Assembly (NCBI RefSeq): GCF_000189635.1
Contig: NW_002476481.1
Location: 1,116,001 to 1,180,000 of the forward strand
DNA: 64,000 bases
Direction of reading: 5' to 3'
DNA from: Tetrahymena thermophila SB210
Lineage: Eukaryota; Ciliophora; Oligohymenophorea; Hymenostomatida; Tetrahymenidae
Positions 37,701 to 51,408 of the stretch are shown piece by piece. A program made the translations under genes and the position numbers. Position 1 is the stretch's first letter, and each line of letters opens with the position of its first letter. The notes below the pieces were generated by a model that worked only from the letters and a program-made list of their open reading frames with translations, was not told the origin of the DNA and did not search any database.

Positions 37701-39632
37701 ATAATTTAAATGTGCATTATTAATATTATTGTTGCTACTGTTAATGTTGCTACTACTTTTTTAATTGAAATTATAGTTGTAAGGAAAATTGTTTTGGTTA
37801 AAGTTATTGTGGTGATAGTGATATTATGGTGGATTTTAGTGTTTATTACATGGAGACAAATCGCCAAGCTCCTGATGAGATAGTTTTGCAAGTGTTTATT
37901 TATTTACATAATATAATTAATTAGTGTTATTGTTAGTGTTGCTTTAGCTAATAGATTCTCCTATATTGTTGTGAGTTTGGAGAGAAGATATTGGATCACT
38001 AGTCTGTGTGCTCTTTAAACCTCCTCTCGAAGATTGTCTCGATGATAAATTGTAATGCTTAATGCGGAATGACTGTCTGTGAATAGTATCAGTGGTTGCA
38101 GAAGTTGTATAGGCTGCAAGCTGAGGAGGCGTTCCTAGAGCCATCTGCTCGCGCAACACTTCTGTGGGTTAAGATATAGCTTTATTGAAGAGAATGACGT
38201 CTTCCTCGAAATTCTGATTGTTAACAATTTTAGGGTTATGTGATATGAGTTTCAATGCATGTAGATTATTACTATTACTGCCATAATGGGAGTTATTGAT
38301 ATTGTTAATTTTTTAGCTACTGTTATGGTTGCTTTGATTTTAATTGCAAGCATTACTGGTGTTGTTTTTGGAGGAAGAATTCTGAGCTGCGTTTTAGCTC
38401 TCTGGGTCACAAATATTTTCTTTAGAATTAAAAGGAAATAATATTTGAGTTTTTGAGATTCGATATTTCTTCTCTTAGCGTTTGTAAGACGAGAGATTAC
38501 TCTTGTTGTTATGATTTGTATTACTACAGCTATTATTAATATTGTTATTATTATTTATACTACTCAAATTATTTATACTGTTTCTGTTCGATTCTGTAGA
38601 AATGGGGAAATTATTCTGATGGCCTCCAATATTTTAAAATGAAGACGAAATGCTATTGTTCTGGTTTTGGTTATTGCTGTTATTATAATTTTGGCTAGAA
38701 CTATTTCCATTTTGATTCGAATTAGTGTTGTTATTTGAACTGCTATTATTCATTATTTGAATATTGCTGATATTGATGTTTGAAATTGTTCCGTTGTTCG
38801 TGTTGCTGCTATTGTTTGCTTTATCTAAATCAGAAGTGTGGTCGTTACTTGAAAAGTTTCCATTTATGTTACTGTGGTTGTTGTGATTGTGACTACTTTT
38901 TGTGATAGGAGATTCGATCAAAGATGGAATTATATTGTGCTTTTAGTAATTCGGATTATGAGACTATAAAATGTTTATAGAGCTAATCTACTTTGATGAG
39001 ACACTATGTTCTGCCTTTTATTTTATCAATTTAATTGAGTTATGGCGATTCTTTCTCTGAGGTCTGTCTCTCATAAAGCCTAGCTATCCAAAATTACCCC
39101 CAAGACCCACATTATTACAATTGTTATTAGTATTATTATTGTTATTATTATTATTGTTATTGCTGTTATTGTGTATTTAATTGTGTGCTTAATGTTAAAA
39201 AGAATACTGCTACTACTATTATTAATACAAGTTATGTCGATCGCTGGATATATTAAGCACTACAGGACTCTACGGTCGATGAAAAGAATTTGGAATGTTG
39301 CTCTAAAGATTAATACTATTCGAATTTGAGTGATTTATGCTAATGTTATTTATACTGTTGTTATTGTTGCTGTTCAAGTTTTTAGGTTTTTTGTTTGTTG
39401 TGGGAATCACTTTTAGATGATTTCCATTATTATTCAGGTGGAAATGATGAGGGTGGTGGATAGATAAAGAATGATTTTTCTTTCCATTTGCCACCAGTAA
39501 ATGTGCGTTACCTCTGTAGAGAGGAGGCTTGAAGTTGGAGCGGTTTGAAAAGGGAAGAGTAGCCTTAATTTCGAATTGTTAGATATGATTATTGACAATT
39601 AGACTAATTTTGTTATTGCCTTGATGCTGCAT
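34709..39632 (-). CDS. MAPKKK-type (STE11 family) protein kinase with ~950-residue Asn/Gln-rich N-terminus
   Basis: Five exons (39632-36767, 35758-35400, 35250-35126, 35057-34944, 34889-34709) give 1214 residues. Residues 1-945 are low complexity, with Asn, Gln, Ser and His tracts and scattered basic SR-like patches. The kinase domain follows at the C-terminus: GEGAYGKVY loop (from about 954), AVK lysine near 976, HRDIK (about 1071-1075), DFG (about 1091-1093), [16 protein letters not shown] and a final HPFL. All catalytic residues are present. GxxxWMAPE and the domain order fit the MAPKKK/NPK1 branch of STE kinases. The first intron is 1008 bp and its donor opens into a TA repeat, unusual for this window. 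Substrates are unknown. Confidence 0.9.
36747..36765. repeat. TA dinucleotide run at a 5' splice site
   Basis: On the minus strand the MAPKKK exon 1 ends GAAG and the intron begins GTATATAT..., a run of about nine TA units. Length variation here would alter the sequence just downstream of the donor. Confidence 0.75.
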
Positions 39633-40746
39633 ATATATGTATATTATCAATTCAATTAATTAATTACAAGCTTAGCTTCTTCCTTTTTTAAGACTTTTAA
39701 ATTTTCATCAATTTTTTAATCAATTATAAATTTGTAAGTACGCATCCTTTCTTAATTTTATGAAGAAAATCTATTCTTTAAAATTTTGATTGATTTCACA
39801 AAGAAATAAGTGAATGAAGAAGAATAATTAAATGAATGAATAAATGAAAAGAATCACATACTTAGTTATTTTTCATTCATTTCTTCAATGATTCTTATCT
39901 TTGTTATAAGCTAATTTAAGTATTAATACATTAATCCAAATCAATTATATATATTTTCACAAAGAAAGAAATAAAGAAACAAACAAACAAATATATTTCC
40001 ACCATTGGCATAATAAAATATAAATATATAATAAACAAAAAAAGCATTTCTTATATTTCACTCTTTCTTTTGATTAACTTCTGATTTCAATTTTACATAT
40101 CAGTGTTTCTATAAAAAGGTAAAAAATTCATTTAAATATAGCAAACAACAAAGATATTAAATTATCTACTAAGCATTTTTCAAAAATTTAATCATTTTCT
40201 CTCGAATAGAAATTACTCAAAATATTTCTATTAAAATTAACAAAATACTTCTTTGGTCATTTTTAATTAGAAATATCTTTGCAATTTTATTATTTTGAAA
40301 TTTGACTAAATCTAAATATTGTTCACTCGTTTAATTAACAAAAAGATAGTTAAGTGAGCTTAGATTCTAGCAAATTTTCAATATATTTTATATTTTAATT
40401 TTTAATTTTCTGTTTAACAATTTTGAATCTATAAATAAACAAATTAATTTATTTGATTCGTTTGATATCCAACAAATAATCTATTAATTTATTTATATCA
40501 AGCGGATTTTTCTTTTACTAATAATAAATTTAATTATTTATTACTCATAAATGCCTCTTTGTATCTATTTTTCTATCTATTTGTCATAATCTTAATTTAA
40601 TAAAATTCAAATTTTCTTTAAGAAGCTGGAAAAACAAAACAAAAAAATACTTAATTGAGCAAAAAAAAAATGATTGAATTTAAGTTAAAACAAAACCACC
40701 AACATAAAAATAATTATTTTATTTTTAATTAAATTTCAGTTTTTGA
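39633..40746. other. Intergenic spacer
   Basis: AT-rich spacer of 1.1 kb with an AAAG/AAAC simple-repeat stretch at about 39961-39992. It contains the promoter side of the MAPKKK gene. No gene was seen. Confidence 0.5.
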
Positions 40747-42638
40747 TCATTCGAGATCTGGCACATCATCAAAAGTTGTAAAATCTTGCGTCTTTTGTAT
40801 TATCTTTTATTCAATCTTATCGCAAAGTTTAAGCTTTTCCTCTCTTTCTAATTACTCCTTTAGTTTTTAAGCTTTTAAATCTTCTTCTTTTTTCTTCTTC
40901 CTTTGTTTATTTGAAAATTTTAATTTTTATTTTATTTACATGAGAAAATGCTAAGATAAAAAATTAATTAATTTTAAAATTTTTTTAATTCTAAAAAATT
41001 GATTGATGTTTAAAAATTTCTAATTGATAATTACAAATTTAAAAAAAAACAAAATAGTAATAAAAAATGAGTTAATTTACTCTTCTTATTCTCTTTTGGT
41101 TTAAAATTTAACTAGTTCATTAGCTTTTAACTTCTTCATTTTAATTACTAAAGATCCAGTAGTTTGAGATCTTTTTACCTCGCTTTATTCTACAATGATT
41201 TCTTGATCAAGACGTAGCTAGGTGAGTTTACCTTTAACTCTAACACTCACCCATTTCGGGTTTATATTAACATCTAAAAAGCTTGTATCCATGAATTTAG
41301 GTACACTTAACTCAAAGAAAGACCATTCAGGATCATCAAACTCCTTCAATTTAAAATCGTATTTACCCTCATTACACTATCTAATTTCTCCGTCTGTTCT
41401 AAACATTGATGATTCTTTTTTAGGTTCTTTGAATTTATCAGGATTCTTTTCCCTCTCCTTTTTCTCTTTATCTTGAGCCATTTCAAGATACATTTACTTT
41501 CTACTTTCTTTGGTATAAGGCTCTATTCATTAAAATCAAAATTTCAAATTTGAGTTTAAAATAATTTTCATGAATTCATAATTTAGATAAAATATAATAA
41601 AACCAATTTATTTATTTATCTAAAAATAAAATTTTATCTTAAAAATTAACAAATAGATTTGTATTTTATTTATAAAAAAGTTAGATAGATAATTTATAAT
41701 TTCATTTGGGCTCTTGTAAGTAATTGAATGGAAACCATTTTTATCAATATCTTAATAGAATTTTATTTCAATTAGCTAATAAAATATAATAATAATAATT
41801 ATACATTTTTCATTATTCTTGTCTTCCTAATTAGCTTCTATAGATCCAGCAGGAACAATAGCTTACTAATTTTTTAATTGTTCTTGCTTTTACTTTTCTA
41901 TTTATCTCATTTCAATTTTATGATGCAAGTCAACTAGTAGATCTTCATAAGCCTGATTGGCCTTAATTCTATCAGTAGGAGTTATTTCTTTGCCATCTAA
42001 CGATTCTAATTATGGGATAGTTGCAATTGTAAAATCTCTATATCCGCTCCAACTATTTACAATAATATCAATCTATTAAAATTTTAATTTCGCTCTTAAC
42101 TAAAGAGACTAACAAGTTAATTAATCTCTACTTAATTTTCTTAATATGATAAAGTTTTATATAAAAATATTTTTCTTACTCTGTGCAAGGGTTACCAGTG
42201 AGATAAAGTTCCTTTAGTAATGGACACCTTGAAGCATTAATAAGAGAGTCTTCTAACTCTTCTAAATCTATAAAATTGACTGTAAAATCAAGTTTTTTCA
42301 AACTTTCACACCCCGAAATACCCTCTATTTTAGATATATTATTGAGTGCTAAATTTAAATATTCGAGTTCTTTTAACTTGCTTAATCCTTCCATCTTTTC
42401 TATTATATTATTTTGCAAATATAGAATCTTTAAGTGTCTGCAATAGGTCTCTAGCAACTCTATTTTCTCTAATTCAAACTAATGCAAGGTGATCTAATTT
42501 AAAAATACATAATTTCTATTTTTTATGTTTGAAATAGGTATCAAACGCTATTTAAATTTTTACTTCTTCTAAATTAGATAAGCATCCTTCATTATGTTCT
42601 GCCCTACTCTTTAACAATTCCTAAGTAATCCTTGGCAT
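40747..42638 (-). CDS. DNAAF11: DNAAF11 / LRRC6, axonemal dynein assembly factor
   Basis: Five exons (42638-42564, 42493-42180, 42052-41805, 41522-41081, 40900-40747) with consistent phases give 410 residues. The start MPRIT..L...AEHN, the block [10 protein letters not shown]...[10 protein letters not shown], the LRR cap NPC...GYR.F and the DGKEI...R motif follow animal LRRC6 closely. The C-terminal half holds the p23/CS-like beta domain (about 255-345), including SFLDV, RVKGK and the diagnostic [10 protein letters not shown]. The protein ends with DDVPDLE, also typical of the family. DNAAF11 acts in the cytoplasm with R2TP/HSP90 partners to pre-assemble outer and inner dynein arms; in a ciliate it should be needed for motile cilia. 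All key blocks are present, and length is close to family norm. Confidence 0.93.
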
Positions 42639-44358
42639 TTTTCGCTAAATTTTTTGACTTTTTTAAGTTTATTACTAAATATTCTGAAGTTATAAAAATT
42701 GTAAATTTCTGATTAAAAATTAAAATATCTAATATTTGATTAATTTTTAAAAATTTTTAAATTGGTAAAAAATCTTTGATTTTCTATATTCCCTCGGTTT
42801 CATATATAAATATCAAAAGCATTAAAAATATTAATATGTACATCAAACATGTTTTTAAATAAAAATAAGCTAATATAATAAAAAGAAGAGAAAAATGATT
42901 TTCAAAAGAATTAAGAATAATCTAAAAATAAAGATTAAAAATTTTAAATAAATGCTTTAAAAAATAACATTTTTATAAATTATCTATTTTTATTCTCTCA
43001 TATTTTAGCTAATTTTATGAAATGTATTTATTTTTATTTAAAATTGATATATACATAAAACACATAAAAAATTGAATAAATAATTTCAAAATATTAAACA
43101 ATTATCTAAATATCAAAAATATTAGAATAACTGTTAGTGAAAATCACATTTTGATATAAAAATCTATTACATTCTATGATTATATCAAACAAATGTTAAA
43201 AATATTTAAATTTTTTAAAATTTTAATGTGCATATTATACATTTAAAAAAGAGAATAAAATTAATTTGCTAAAAACTAATTTTATCTAAAACAAATCTTC
43301 AAAATCATTGAATATCTTTAATCATATTTTGATAAATTTTCTACACTAGCATTTAAAAACAAATATCAAGAGCAATTTATTATGTTAAATTTTTTAAAAT
43401 CCATTCTAAAAAATTAAAAAATAGAATAAAATAGTTTTTAAAATTTGATTTTTATCTAAAGAGAAGACTAGCTATCATAATGATTGAAAATAATAATTCA
43501 ATCTAATTTTATAAAAAATAGGTTCAGCACAGAAATAAATTCTCTAAGTAAAAATAGTATCTAACCTCATTTAGAAAAGTAATGAAATTGAGTTTTAAAT
43601 CTACTAAGTAAATAATAAATTAGGTAGCAAAAACATAAAATTGGAAGAAGAAATTAAAGATCAACAAATTTATTGATACTTCTGTAAAAAAAAAAAAAAC
43701 ATTGGCTTCAGAAGAATAATATATTATTTTTTTATAATTTTATAATATAAAAAGAATTTGCATAAATTAATTTTTACTGTTGTATTTTATTCAATATTTT
43801 TACTTGAATAAAATTTCAATTCTTGTTATATAATTAATTGCAGACTTGTCTTTAGGAATAGAATAATTTAATTCTTAAACATATTTTTAATATTTATTCA
43901 TTTTAATATTAATTTTTAATTAAATATTTGAAGATATTTTAAAAGTTAAGCAAATATTGAATGAATAAATTTAAATTATAAGCATAGCTTAGATTATTTG
44001 TGTGTGTTTTATAATCTTTAATTCTTTTTATTATAAATAAACTGATTTAGTTTAACCAAAAGTTGAAATTAATAGGCAATGCATTCATGATTTTTACAAA
44101 CTATTTTTCTTTATAACTAGAATATTGGGAGTCATTTAAAAATTTATATAGACTAGTAGAATTAAAGCAAAAATAATTCAGTAATAGTGTAATAAATAAG
44201 TAAAATTTATCATCGTAACCATGAAAGACTCTAAAAGACTCCAAATATAAAGATTAGAAATTTAATTACTGATTATTTTAATTAAACTAATCTAAAATTT
44301 TTTGCAAAAATTAACTAAATTAGTTTACGTATAACTTATTATTAATATTTTCATAAAT
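42639..44358. other. Divergent intergenic spacer
   Basis: 1.7 kb of extremely AT-rich DNA between two divergent genes. Loose repeats of an AA/TTTTATCTAAA type occur at about 43285 and 43450, and a 12-A run at about 43688. No gene was seen. Confidence 0.5.
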
Positions 44359-47300
44359 ATGAGTGATGAAACTAATTAGCCAAAGTCAAATACAGTTTCA
44401 TCTTCAGCTTCAAAAACACAAAATTTAAGACCAATGTAATAAAGTCATTCTTAGAGTAATCGTAATCAAGAAAATTCGCAAATAGCTAAGAAATAAATTA
44501 GGAATTTGGAATTAATTTAAAAAAATAATAGTGAAGGATAAGCACCTTCCTCATAATAATAAATTAATAATTAAAGGACATCTTTAAGGCAAATTACTAG
44601 TCCGAGGAATTTATTGGGATAAGTTTTACCAAATTCAAATAATGGTTCATTATTATCTTAAAAATCATAAAATAGCAATAACTTGTCTAAAACTTAAACC
44701 AATTAGGCATTTTAGTTTTTCATTCCTTAGAAAGTAGATCAGTATTTGATGTCTCAAAGTGATGGTATAAATAGAAATTAGTCTCTTTAAGGGTCAAGTA
44801 AAAACATAAACATAAGGCAAAGTCAGACAAGTTATCAAAGCAAAAGAACAAATTATCAACTGCCGAATGAAGTTTTAAGCAATGAAAATATATAGGATGA
44901 AGAGGAAGATAAAAAGAATTAAATAACAGACAATAATTACTTTATTTCTTCTTCTATTTAAAGGTTCAAAAATTCTTACCATAATCCCCCAACAAACACA
45001 TTCAGCAATTCTAAATCAAATATTTAAAATCATTAAAATGTTTCCAATTTGCAAGAAAACTAGTTGCTTATCAACTCGCCTACTTAGTTAAAGTTTAATT
45101 AGACTTTTAATTAGCAATAAACATCTACTTACAGAGTCGGTTTCATCTCTCCTACAAAAGAAGATATTACTAAAAGGCAATAGTTAATATAAGAAAATAG
45201 CAACAATAATTAGTTTATAAAATAGAAGATGAAGAATATCACACAATTTCTTTAAATTGGTGCTTAGCACGCTAACTCTTCTTAAATGTATTCTAGTGTA
45301 AATTAAAGTGCAATAAGTCTTAAAAATACCACTAACAACAATTCTATTATAAATAACTTAAAAATAGAAGTAAAACCAAATACAAATTTAACTAATAGTC
45401 AGTTTAACAGCAGTAGCAATAATTCAACTTGCTTTGGCAATAAACCAGTTGAATACAAAAGAAATAATATTTAAAGTGAGGGAGTTCAATATAAAATTAA
45501 GAGATCTTATCCAAGTTCTTCTTAAATAAAATTTGATAAACCTCCTAATATCTAAGAATTTATTGATCGAGAACTATATAAAAAGAAGAAATCTGAAGCT
45601 AGTAGTACTAGTAAAAAAAATGAGCTTGATTAATTAAATGGACTAAAATAAAATTAGTTGGTAGATGAAAAATTAAATCAAAAAATTAATTCTAGAATAA
45701 CCCCGTTTGTTGTTCCTTAGAATTTGAATAATTTTGAAAAATAAGAATTTGATAAAATAGAAAATGTTGGATTTATAAATTACATAAGAACCATCTTTGT
45801 GGATTGTGAATACATGTACAAAGATGAAATACAGAAATAATTGATTTAATTGACAAATCTTTTTGAATCAGAGTAATATCAGAACGACTCATCAAATTAG
45901 ACTCTTGATACACCTAAATGCTCGTCAAGCTAGTAATAAAATAACTTAAAATAAATTCTTAAAACATCAGATTTTAGAGAAATAAAGAAGCAAGTAGAGA
46001 AACTACTTTGTGTTGAAGTAGTAAAAAAAAAGGATAGAAAAACAAGTGAGCTTCAGTTTTTAATAGAATAAACACAGTCTTTCTAAGACATTTTAAGAGA
46101 AGGTATCAAGAGATGTGCTGAGTAATTAAATAGTGATTGCAAGAATTTAATTTTAGAATTGGTAAGCAGTGTCTTGCTTCTTTAAACTAAAAAGCATATG
46201 ATGGTTGAAAAGAAAAAGAGAGATGACATGATTCTCTTTCTTGGAGGGCTAAAAGACAAAGAAAAAGAATTCAAAATAAATATTTTCGGAAATGAACAAG
46301 ATGTTGAAGCATTCAGATTTAAGATGGGAGAATTAGGTGAAGAGAATAAACAATTGGAGAAACAGCTAAAGCAGATGACTGAAAAGTATAATCAGCTGAA
46401 CCAAACCTTCTTAAAACAAAGAAGGGTAAGCACAATAATTAAGAATGAATATCTAAATCTGCGTAATGAAAATAATAACTTGAATGAACGATTAAGCTAT
46501 AAATAAGAGGGCTAAGATAAAAAAGCATCGAAAACACAAATATTTGACTAAACTTGTTCAAGCAAAGCGATATTTGGCTTCTAGCAATCAAACACCCTTG
46601 TTGATGCATAAAAATCAAATTAGAATCCATAGCAAAATAAAAGAAATTCTATTGAAGTAAATCACTTTTTAGGTCTTGAATTGAAGTAAACTACTGAAAA
46701 GTTAAATGAAAACCAGTAAAAAGATAATCCAAATTAGATACTATTATAAATTCCTACATCGCCTATTCTCAAATAAGATAAAACATCTCCAAACACTCAA
46801 ACAGCTAAAAGCTAATCTGATCTGAAAAAATAGATAGAAAATTTATAAGCAGATCAATAGGACATAAATGAAGATGATGAAGATGAAAATGACTGTGATA
46901 TTGAAGAAATCTTGAGAGATGTCTAAAAAATCACAAAAGTTGAAAACCATGATGTGCTAATAAAAGAAGTAAAAGAAAATATTCCTGTACTTTTTTACAA
47001 TCAAGAGTGTCAAACTGACCCTAAAATTACTAATCCTAAGGCTACAATGGTTTCCTCATCGATATAGACAGAGTTGTAACTTTTAGATCCATAACTAGAT
47101 CAAATATTAGATAATGAAAGAATCAAATAAATTGCTTAGCAAGAAGAGCTCAAGCAGTAGCTTTTAAACATATCTGGAATTAGTGAAAGCGAAAATGTAA
47201 ATAACATAAGTGAAATAAACAATAAAAGTGTTTTACTAGGAGATGAAGTTAACTAAAGCAATAGTCATATCAATACAAAACAGATATTTTAGAGAGTGAA

Positions 47301-50300
47301 ACAAAGAATAAGCATCGTAAGATTAATAAGGGGTTTGCCAATTAACAAAATTAAAAAGCCAATAAATAAATAAGAAATTGAAAATTTCACAGAAAAAATT
47401 CATGTCTTAAAAAATTTCTTAGACTCAGATTGCCCTGAAAGCAATGATTCAGCTGAAGAAGATTAAAGTGAAGAAGAAATAGAAGAAGATGAAGTTAATC
47501 TTCAAAACTCAAGGACAAAAGTCAAAATTAATGAAGAAACTCCAAGTAGCAACAAAAATATTACTAAAATAGCATTAAGAACTCAAAGAAAATCTAGATA
47601 TTTCAGCAGTGTACCAGGTGGAACACCAATCAATTAAACAAGAGTAAATTTTATTACCAATTTTTAATTTTTAAGCTTTAAATATCATCTTAAAAATTTA
47701 ATTTATTTTCTACTATGAATGAATGAAGTTAACTCAAATTATTTGCTAAAACAATAAAAAATGAAATATTTCATTTATTTAAAATTTTTGATAATGATCA
47801 AACCTACCTTTTGCTTAATAAATTTTTATTAGCTAATTAATTATTATTTATTGTATTTTTTTTCTGAATTTTAATATAAAAGATTTTCTTTATTTTAATT
47901 ATATATTAAATTAATTTTATATATTTAACTCTTTTCTTATAAAATATCAAAGCAAATTTATTAATTAATAACCTTATTATTTAAAAATAAATTATTTTTA
48001 CATATTTAATTAATTAATATTTTTGAAACTTATTTTATTAGGACAATTCTGTTGCAAGCTCACCAACAAAAAAATCTTAATAATAATAGCCTTCTACGAG
48101 TACTTAGAATAAAACTCCTAACAACACAAAAAGCAGTAGGTAATAAAATTTACAGCAAGATTTGCAAATTTCTACTTTTGCTAGAAGCTAAAACTAGCAA
48201 GAGGAAGAGTCCTCAAACTCTCAAATTCAAATAAATACAAATGAATCTTATAAGGGTATTAATAAAAAATCAAAAATCAAAGAAGCTAACAGGATTCTTA
48301 GAGATAATAAATAAGAACTTAAAGAATAAATTTTACAAGTTGTTAAGCTATATAATTTAGAGAGTGAGAAATCTAGCAACTATGAGGAATCTATAAAATA
48401 ACTCATCGAAGTAAAATATTTAAAAATAGATTTTATTTTTTTATTATTTTTATATGAAATAAAAGATTATGTAGGAGCTATTCAATTTTACCTATAAAAT
48501 TTTTAATCACGTGTAAAAGACACAAAAGGATTCTTATAAATCTGTTGTTGAGCAGTTCTTTTAATAATTTACTTCTATAAGATGGAGGTTACCAAAAGAA
48601 ATAGATCAGAAATTTGAAGAAGACTTATTCCCTTAAGAGGCATTAAAGAAAAAACTTCAAATGAAGAAATAAAAGCAATAAAATTCTAAAAGCAATGCAC
48701 TTCGTTTAAATTTTAATACAAATAAAGTAGCTTAAAAACTTACTGTTTAAGACAAATCTATCCACTCTGGTGTTGTCCTAACAAAGAAAGTACGTGAGAT
48801 AGGCCTACCAAAGAAGTTTAATGGTTTTCTTCCTTTAAAAAGCGTTTTAAAGCAGATAACTTAAATTTACGAAGATCGTATTCGTTAAATACGTGAAAGC
48901 AGATTGTCACCAGACACAGAAATGTGTATTTTTGTATTTAATAAATTCATTCATTAGTATGGTTTTAAGAATGTTGCTGAATAAAAATACTTACATTTTT
49001 TAATGAATATATTAAATTATCAACAAATATTCCGTGTTAATTTGTTTGGAAAGTTAATTGGAGTATTCTCAAGAGATGATGAAAACTATAGTATTGAAGA
49101 AATGGATAAGTACATTTCTTGTTGGCATTTTTTGATTAGAGGATCAACGATGGGAAGTGCTATTCCGTTCAATGAATCTGATTTAAGAATTTATACTCAC
49201 TACCTTAGGGCTTTAGATCTATTAAAAGTAAAGTTAGAAAAGATTTTACCTTAGGAATAAATAAATGATTTACGTGCTTTTATTGAGCAAACTAAAGAAT
49301 TTGAAGCTAAGTAAACCACCAAGTTAGTAATAGATGTTGATCAGCTACTAAGCAGAGTTCTTGCAAAGTATAGATAGACTATGAATTCTACTAAGGTTTA
49401 TGTGAAAAATGCTTTCTTGGCATGCGACTTAGATGGCAATGGATCTATTAATTTGAACGAGTTCCTAACACTATTTAGACATATAGAAGCTGATAAATTC
49501 TCTTTTTCAAAGGCTTTTAAAATGTTTGAGTCTAATGCTGATATTATCACTGAAAACGAAAAATGTCTCTCTTTCTAAAAATTCACAGCACTCTGTCTAT
49601 AAAATCATCTTTTCTTGGATGCAGCATAACGTAAATTTATAGGAGTTAGAGATAATTATGAAATAGAGACAAAGTTTTTGGAACTTAAGGAAGACTGGCC
49701 TAATGAAAAAGTAATCATTATGAATTACGTGGAGTCTCTAAAGCCTTTTGTCTAGATAGAAACATACGAAGTGTGGAGAGATGTGCTCTTAGTATTGCAA
49801 GACAGAATATTAAAGAACGAAAAAAAGACTAAAGATAATAATGGTGGAGGTGGCAGTGCATATTAAAGTGAGTAAAAAATATCTTCCATAAATAATTCAC
49901 TAAGAAGAATTAATTCATAAGAAAATATTGTGTCATCCGAGAATATATAAAATGAATTCGAGTTCAACTTAATACCTATTCTAATTGCTCACAAATTGCT
50001 GAAATAAGAGCTGAAAAGATTGATTGAGGTTGGACAAAACGAAGACATTTAAGATATAAATTCTGATAGTAACGAAGATGAAGTTAATGAGTACGAAATT
50101 TACGAGAACGACAGCCTGTAAAGTGCATAAGATATTCAGCAAAGCGATTAAAAAAATAAAAAAAATTACAACACCGAAGATGATCAGCTAAGCATTGATA
50201 CTCCAGCTAGTTTTGCAGCTAAAAAGAGGTAGATACTAAAATAGCATTAACACCAATAAAACAGTTAAGCTAACGCCCCTAAAATAGAGACAAGTGACCC

Positions 50301-50445
50301 TCAAATCTATCAGTTTTCTGAAATTTAAGTAGTGAGGGAAAGTCCTTCAAGTTCATAGTAAAAAAGAATGAAGACAAATTAATCAAACAACTTTAATAAT
50401 TCCTCCTTTTCTAGGACTTCAACATTTTCAATGCAAAAACAATGA
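44359..50445 (+). CDS. 1874-residue coiled-coil and EF-hand protein
   Basis: Three exons (44359-47643, 48042-48410, 48475-50445, both introns phase 0). Residues 1-520 are Ser/Asn/Gln-rich and disordered. A helical coiled-coil stretch follows (about 560-720), with heptad-like KELG/EEN.QLEKQLKQM sequence, then acidic linkers. Exon 3 contains a conserved-looking helical region (about 1330-1500) and one canonical EF-hand loop with D1536, D1538, N1540, S1542 and E1547 in the calcium-ligand positions. A second partial EF-like segment may follow. The C-terminus is again low complexity. I do not recognise a specific family; a calcium-responsive structural or cytoskeletal protein is a reasonable guess only. 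Its 3' end faces the NUFIP1-like gene. Confidence 0.85.
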
Positions 50446-51408
50446 AAATATTTTATAGTTTATATATAAAGATAATTTATTAAATAAAATATAAATTGAT
50501 TTTTCAATTTAACCTTACAGATTTATTTTTAATAAATTTATTTCTGTGTTTAATATCTGAATTAATTTTCAAATGATATAATTTAAATCTCCTAAAAGCA
50601 AAATTAAGTTTAATAAAAATAATAAATTATATAAATCTATTATTAAATATTTTATTTAAGATGTATTCTGAGTAAATTTTTATATGCGAGTAATTAATTA
50701 ATTCTATTCTCTAAAACAAAATCTTTAATTTAAACAAAGTGAATAAATTGATTTATCCAAAAAATAGAGACTCTCATAAAAAATGCAATAAATAAATAAA
50801 TAAATTATAATCTGATTTTATAATTATTAATCTCATTTTTATATTAACTTTGTATTTTAAAAGAAAACCGTTAAATAAACGTTGTTTTAGAATTGAATTT
50901 ATTTATTTTTATTCATGATTATTCTTCAATTAAATTACTTTATTAATTTATTTGCTCATTTTTATGTTTTTTAAGTGGCATATTTTTTCAAAACTATTTT
51001 ATGTCTCCTCTTTGATCTATTCCAAAGTATTTTAACTCTACTTAAAGTATATTTTTGTTTTATTACTTTCTCTTATCTTTTAGACATTTACTTTAAATTA
51101 TTTAAATCTTCTTAGAAAATATTTGAAATTTATTAATTTTTTTTAATTTAAATAAAAAAGGAGATTTCATGATTTTAATTTATAAATATTTAAAATTAAA
51201 AAGCTAAAATATACAAAAAAGAAAGAAAAGAATTTTATTTTAATTACCAAATTAATAATTTTATCCAAAAAATACAGATTTTTAAAGAAATAAAATAAAT
51301 AAATTATCAGTTCTAACATTATTTAATAATTATTAATCTCATTTTTATATTAATTTTTTAATTTGAAAATGTAACTTTTCAAATGTCTTTATAGAATTTA
51401 ATTTATAT
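50446..51408. other. Convergent spacer containing a decayed gene-end copy
   Basis: AT-rich spacer between convergent genes. Most of it (about 50750-51140) is a degenerate duplicate of the NUFIP1-like gene's 3' end and flank, listed separately. Confidence 0.6.
50750..51140 (-). pseudogene. Decayed tandem copy of the NUFIP1-like gene 3' end
   Basis: Anchors match the functional gene end with a nearly constant offset: TTATCCAAAAAATA at 50753 and 51261, TAATTATTAATCTCATTTTT at 50821 and 51327, CTTTGATCTATT at 51010 and 51510, CTTTCTCTTA at 51067 and 51580. The copy therefore covers the 3' flank and the last ~80 codons. Substitutions and indels have destroyed the reading frame. No upstream part of the gene is present. 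Confidence 0.75.

Noticed and set aside
37706-39494. Separate small minus-strand genes within the Asn-rich region
   Set aside because: The frames at 37944-38159, 38634-38921 and 39303-39494 are segments of one continuous ciliate-code exon of the MAPKKK gene; the one at 37706-37891 is in a different frame and is a shadow.
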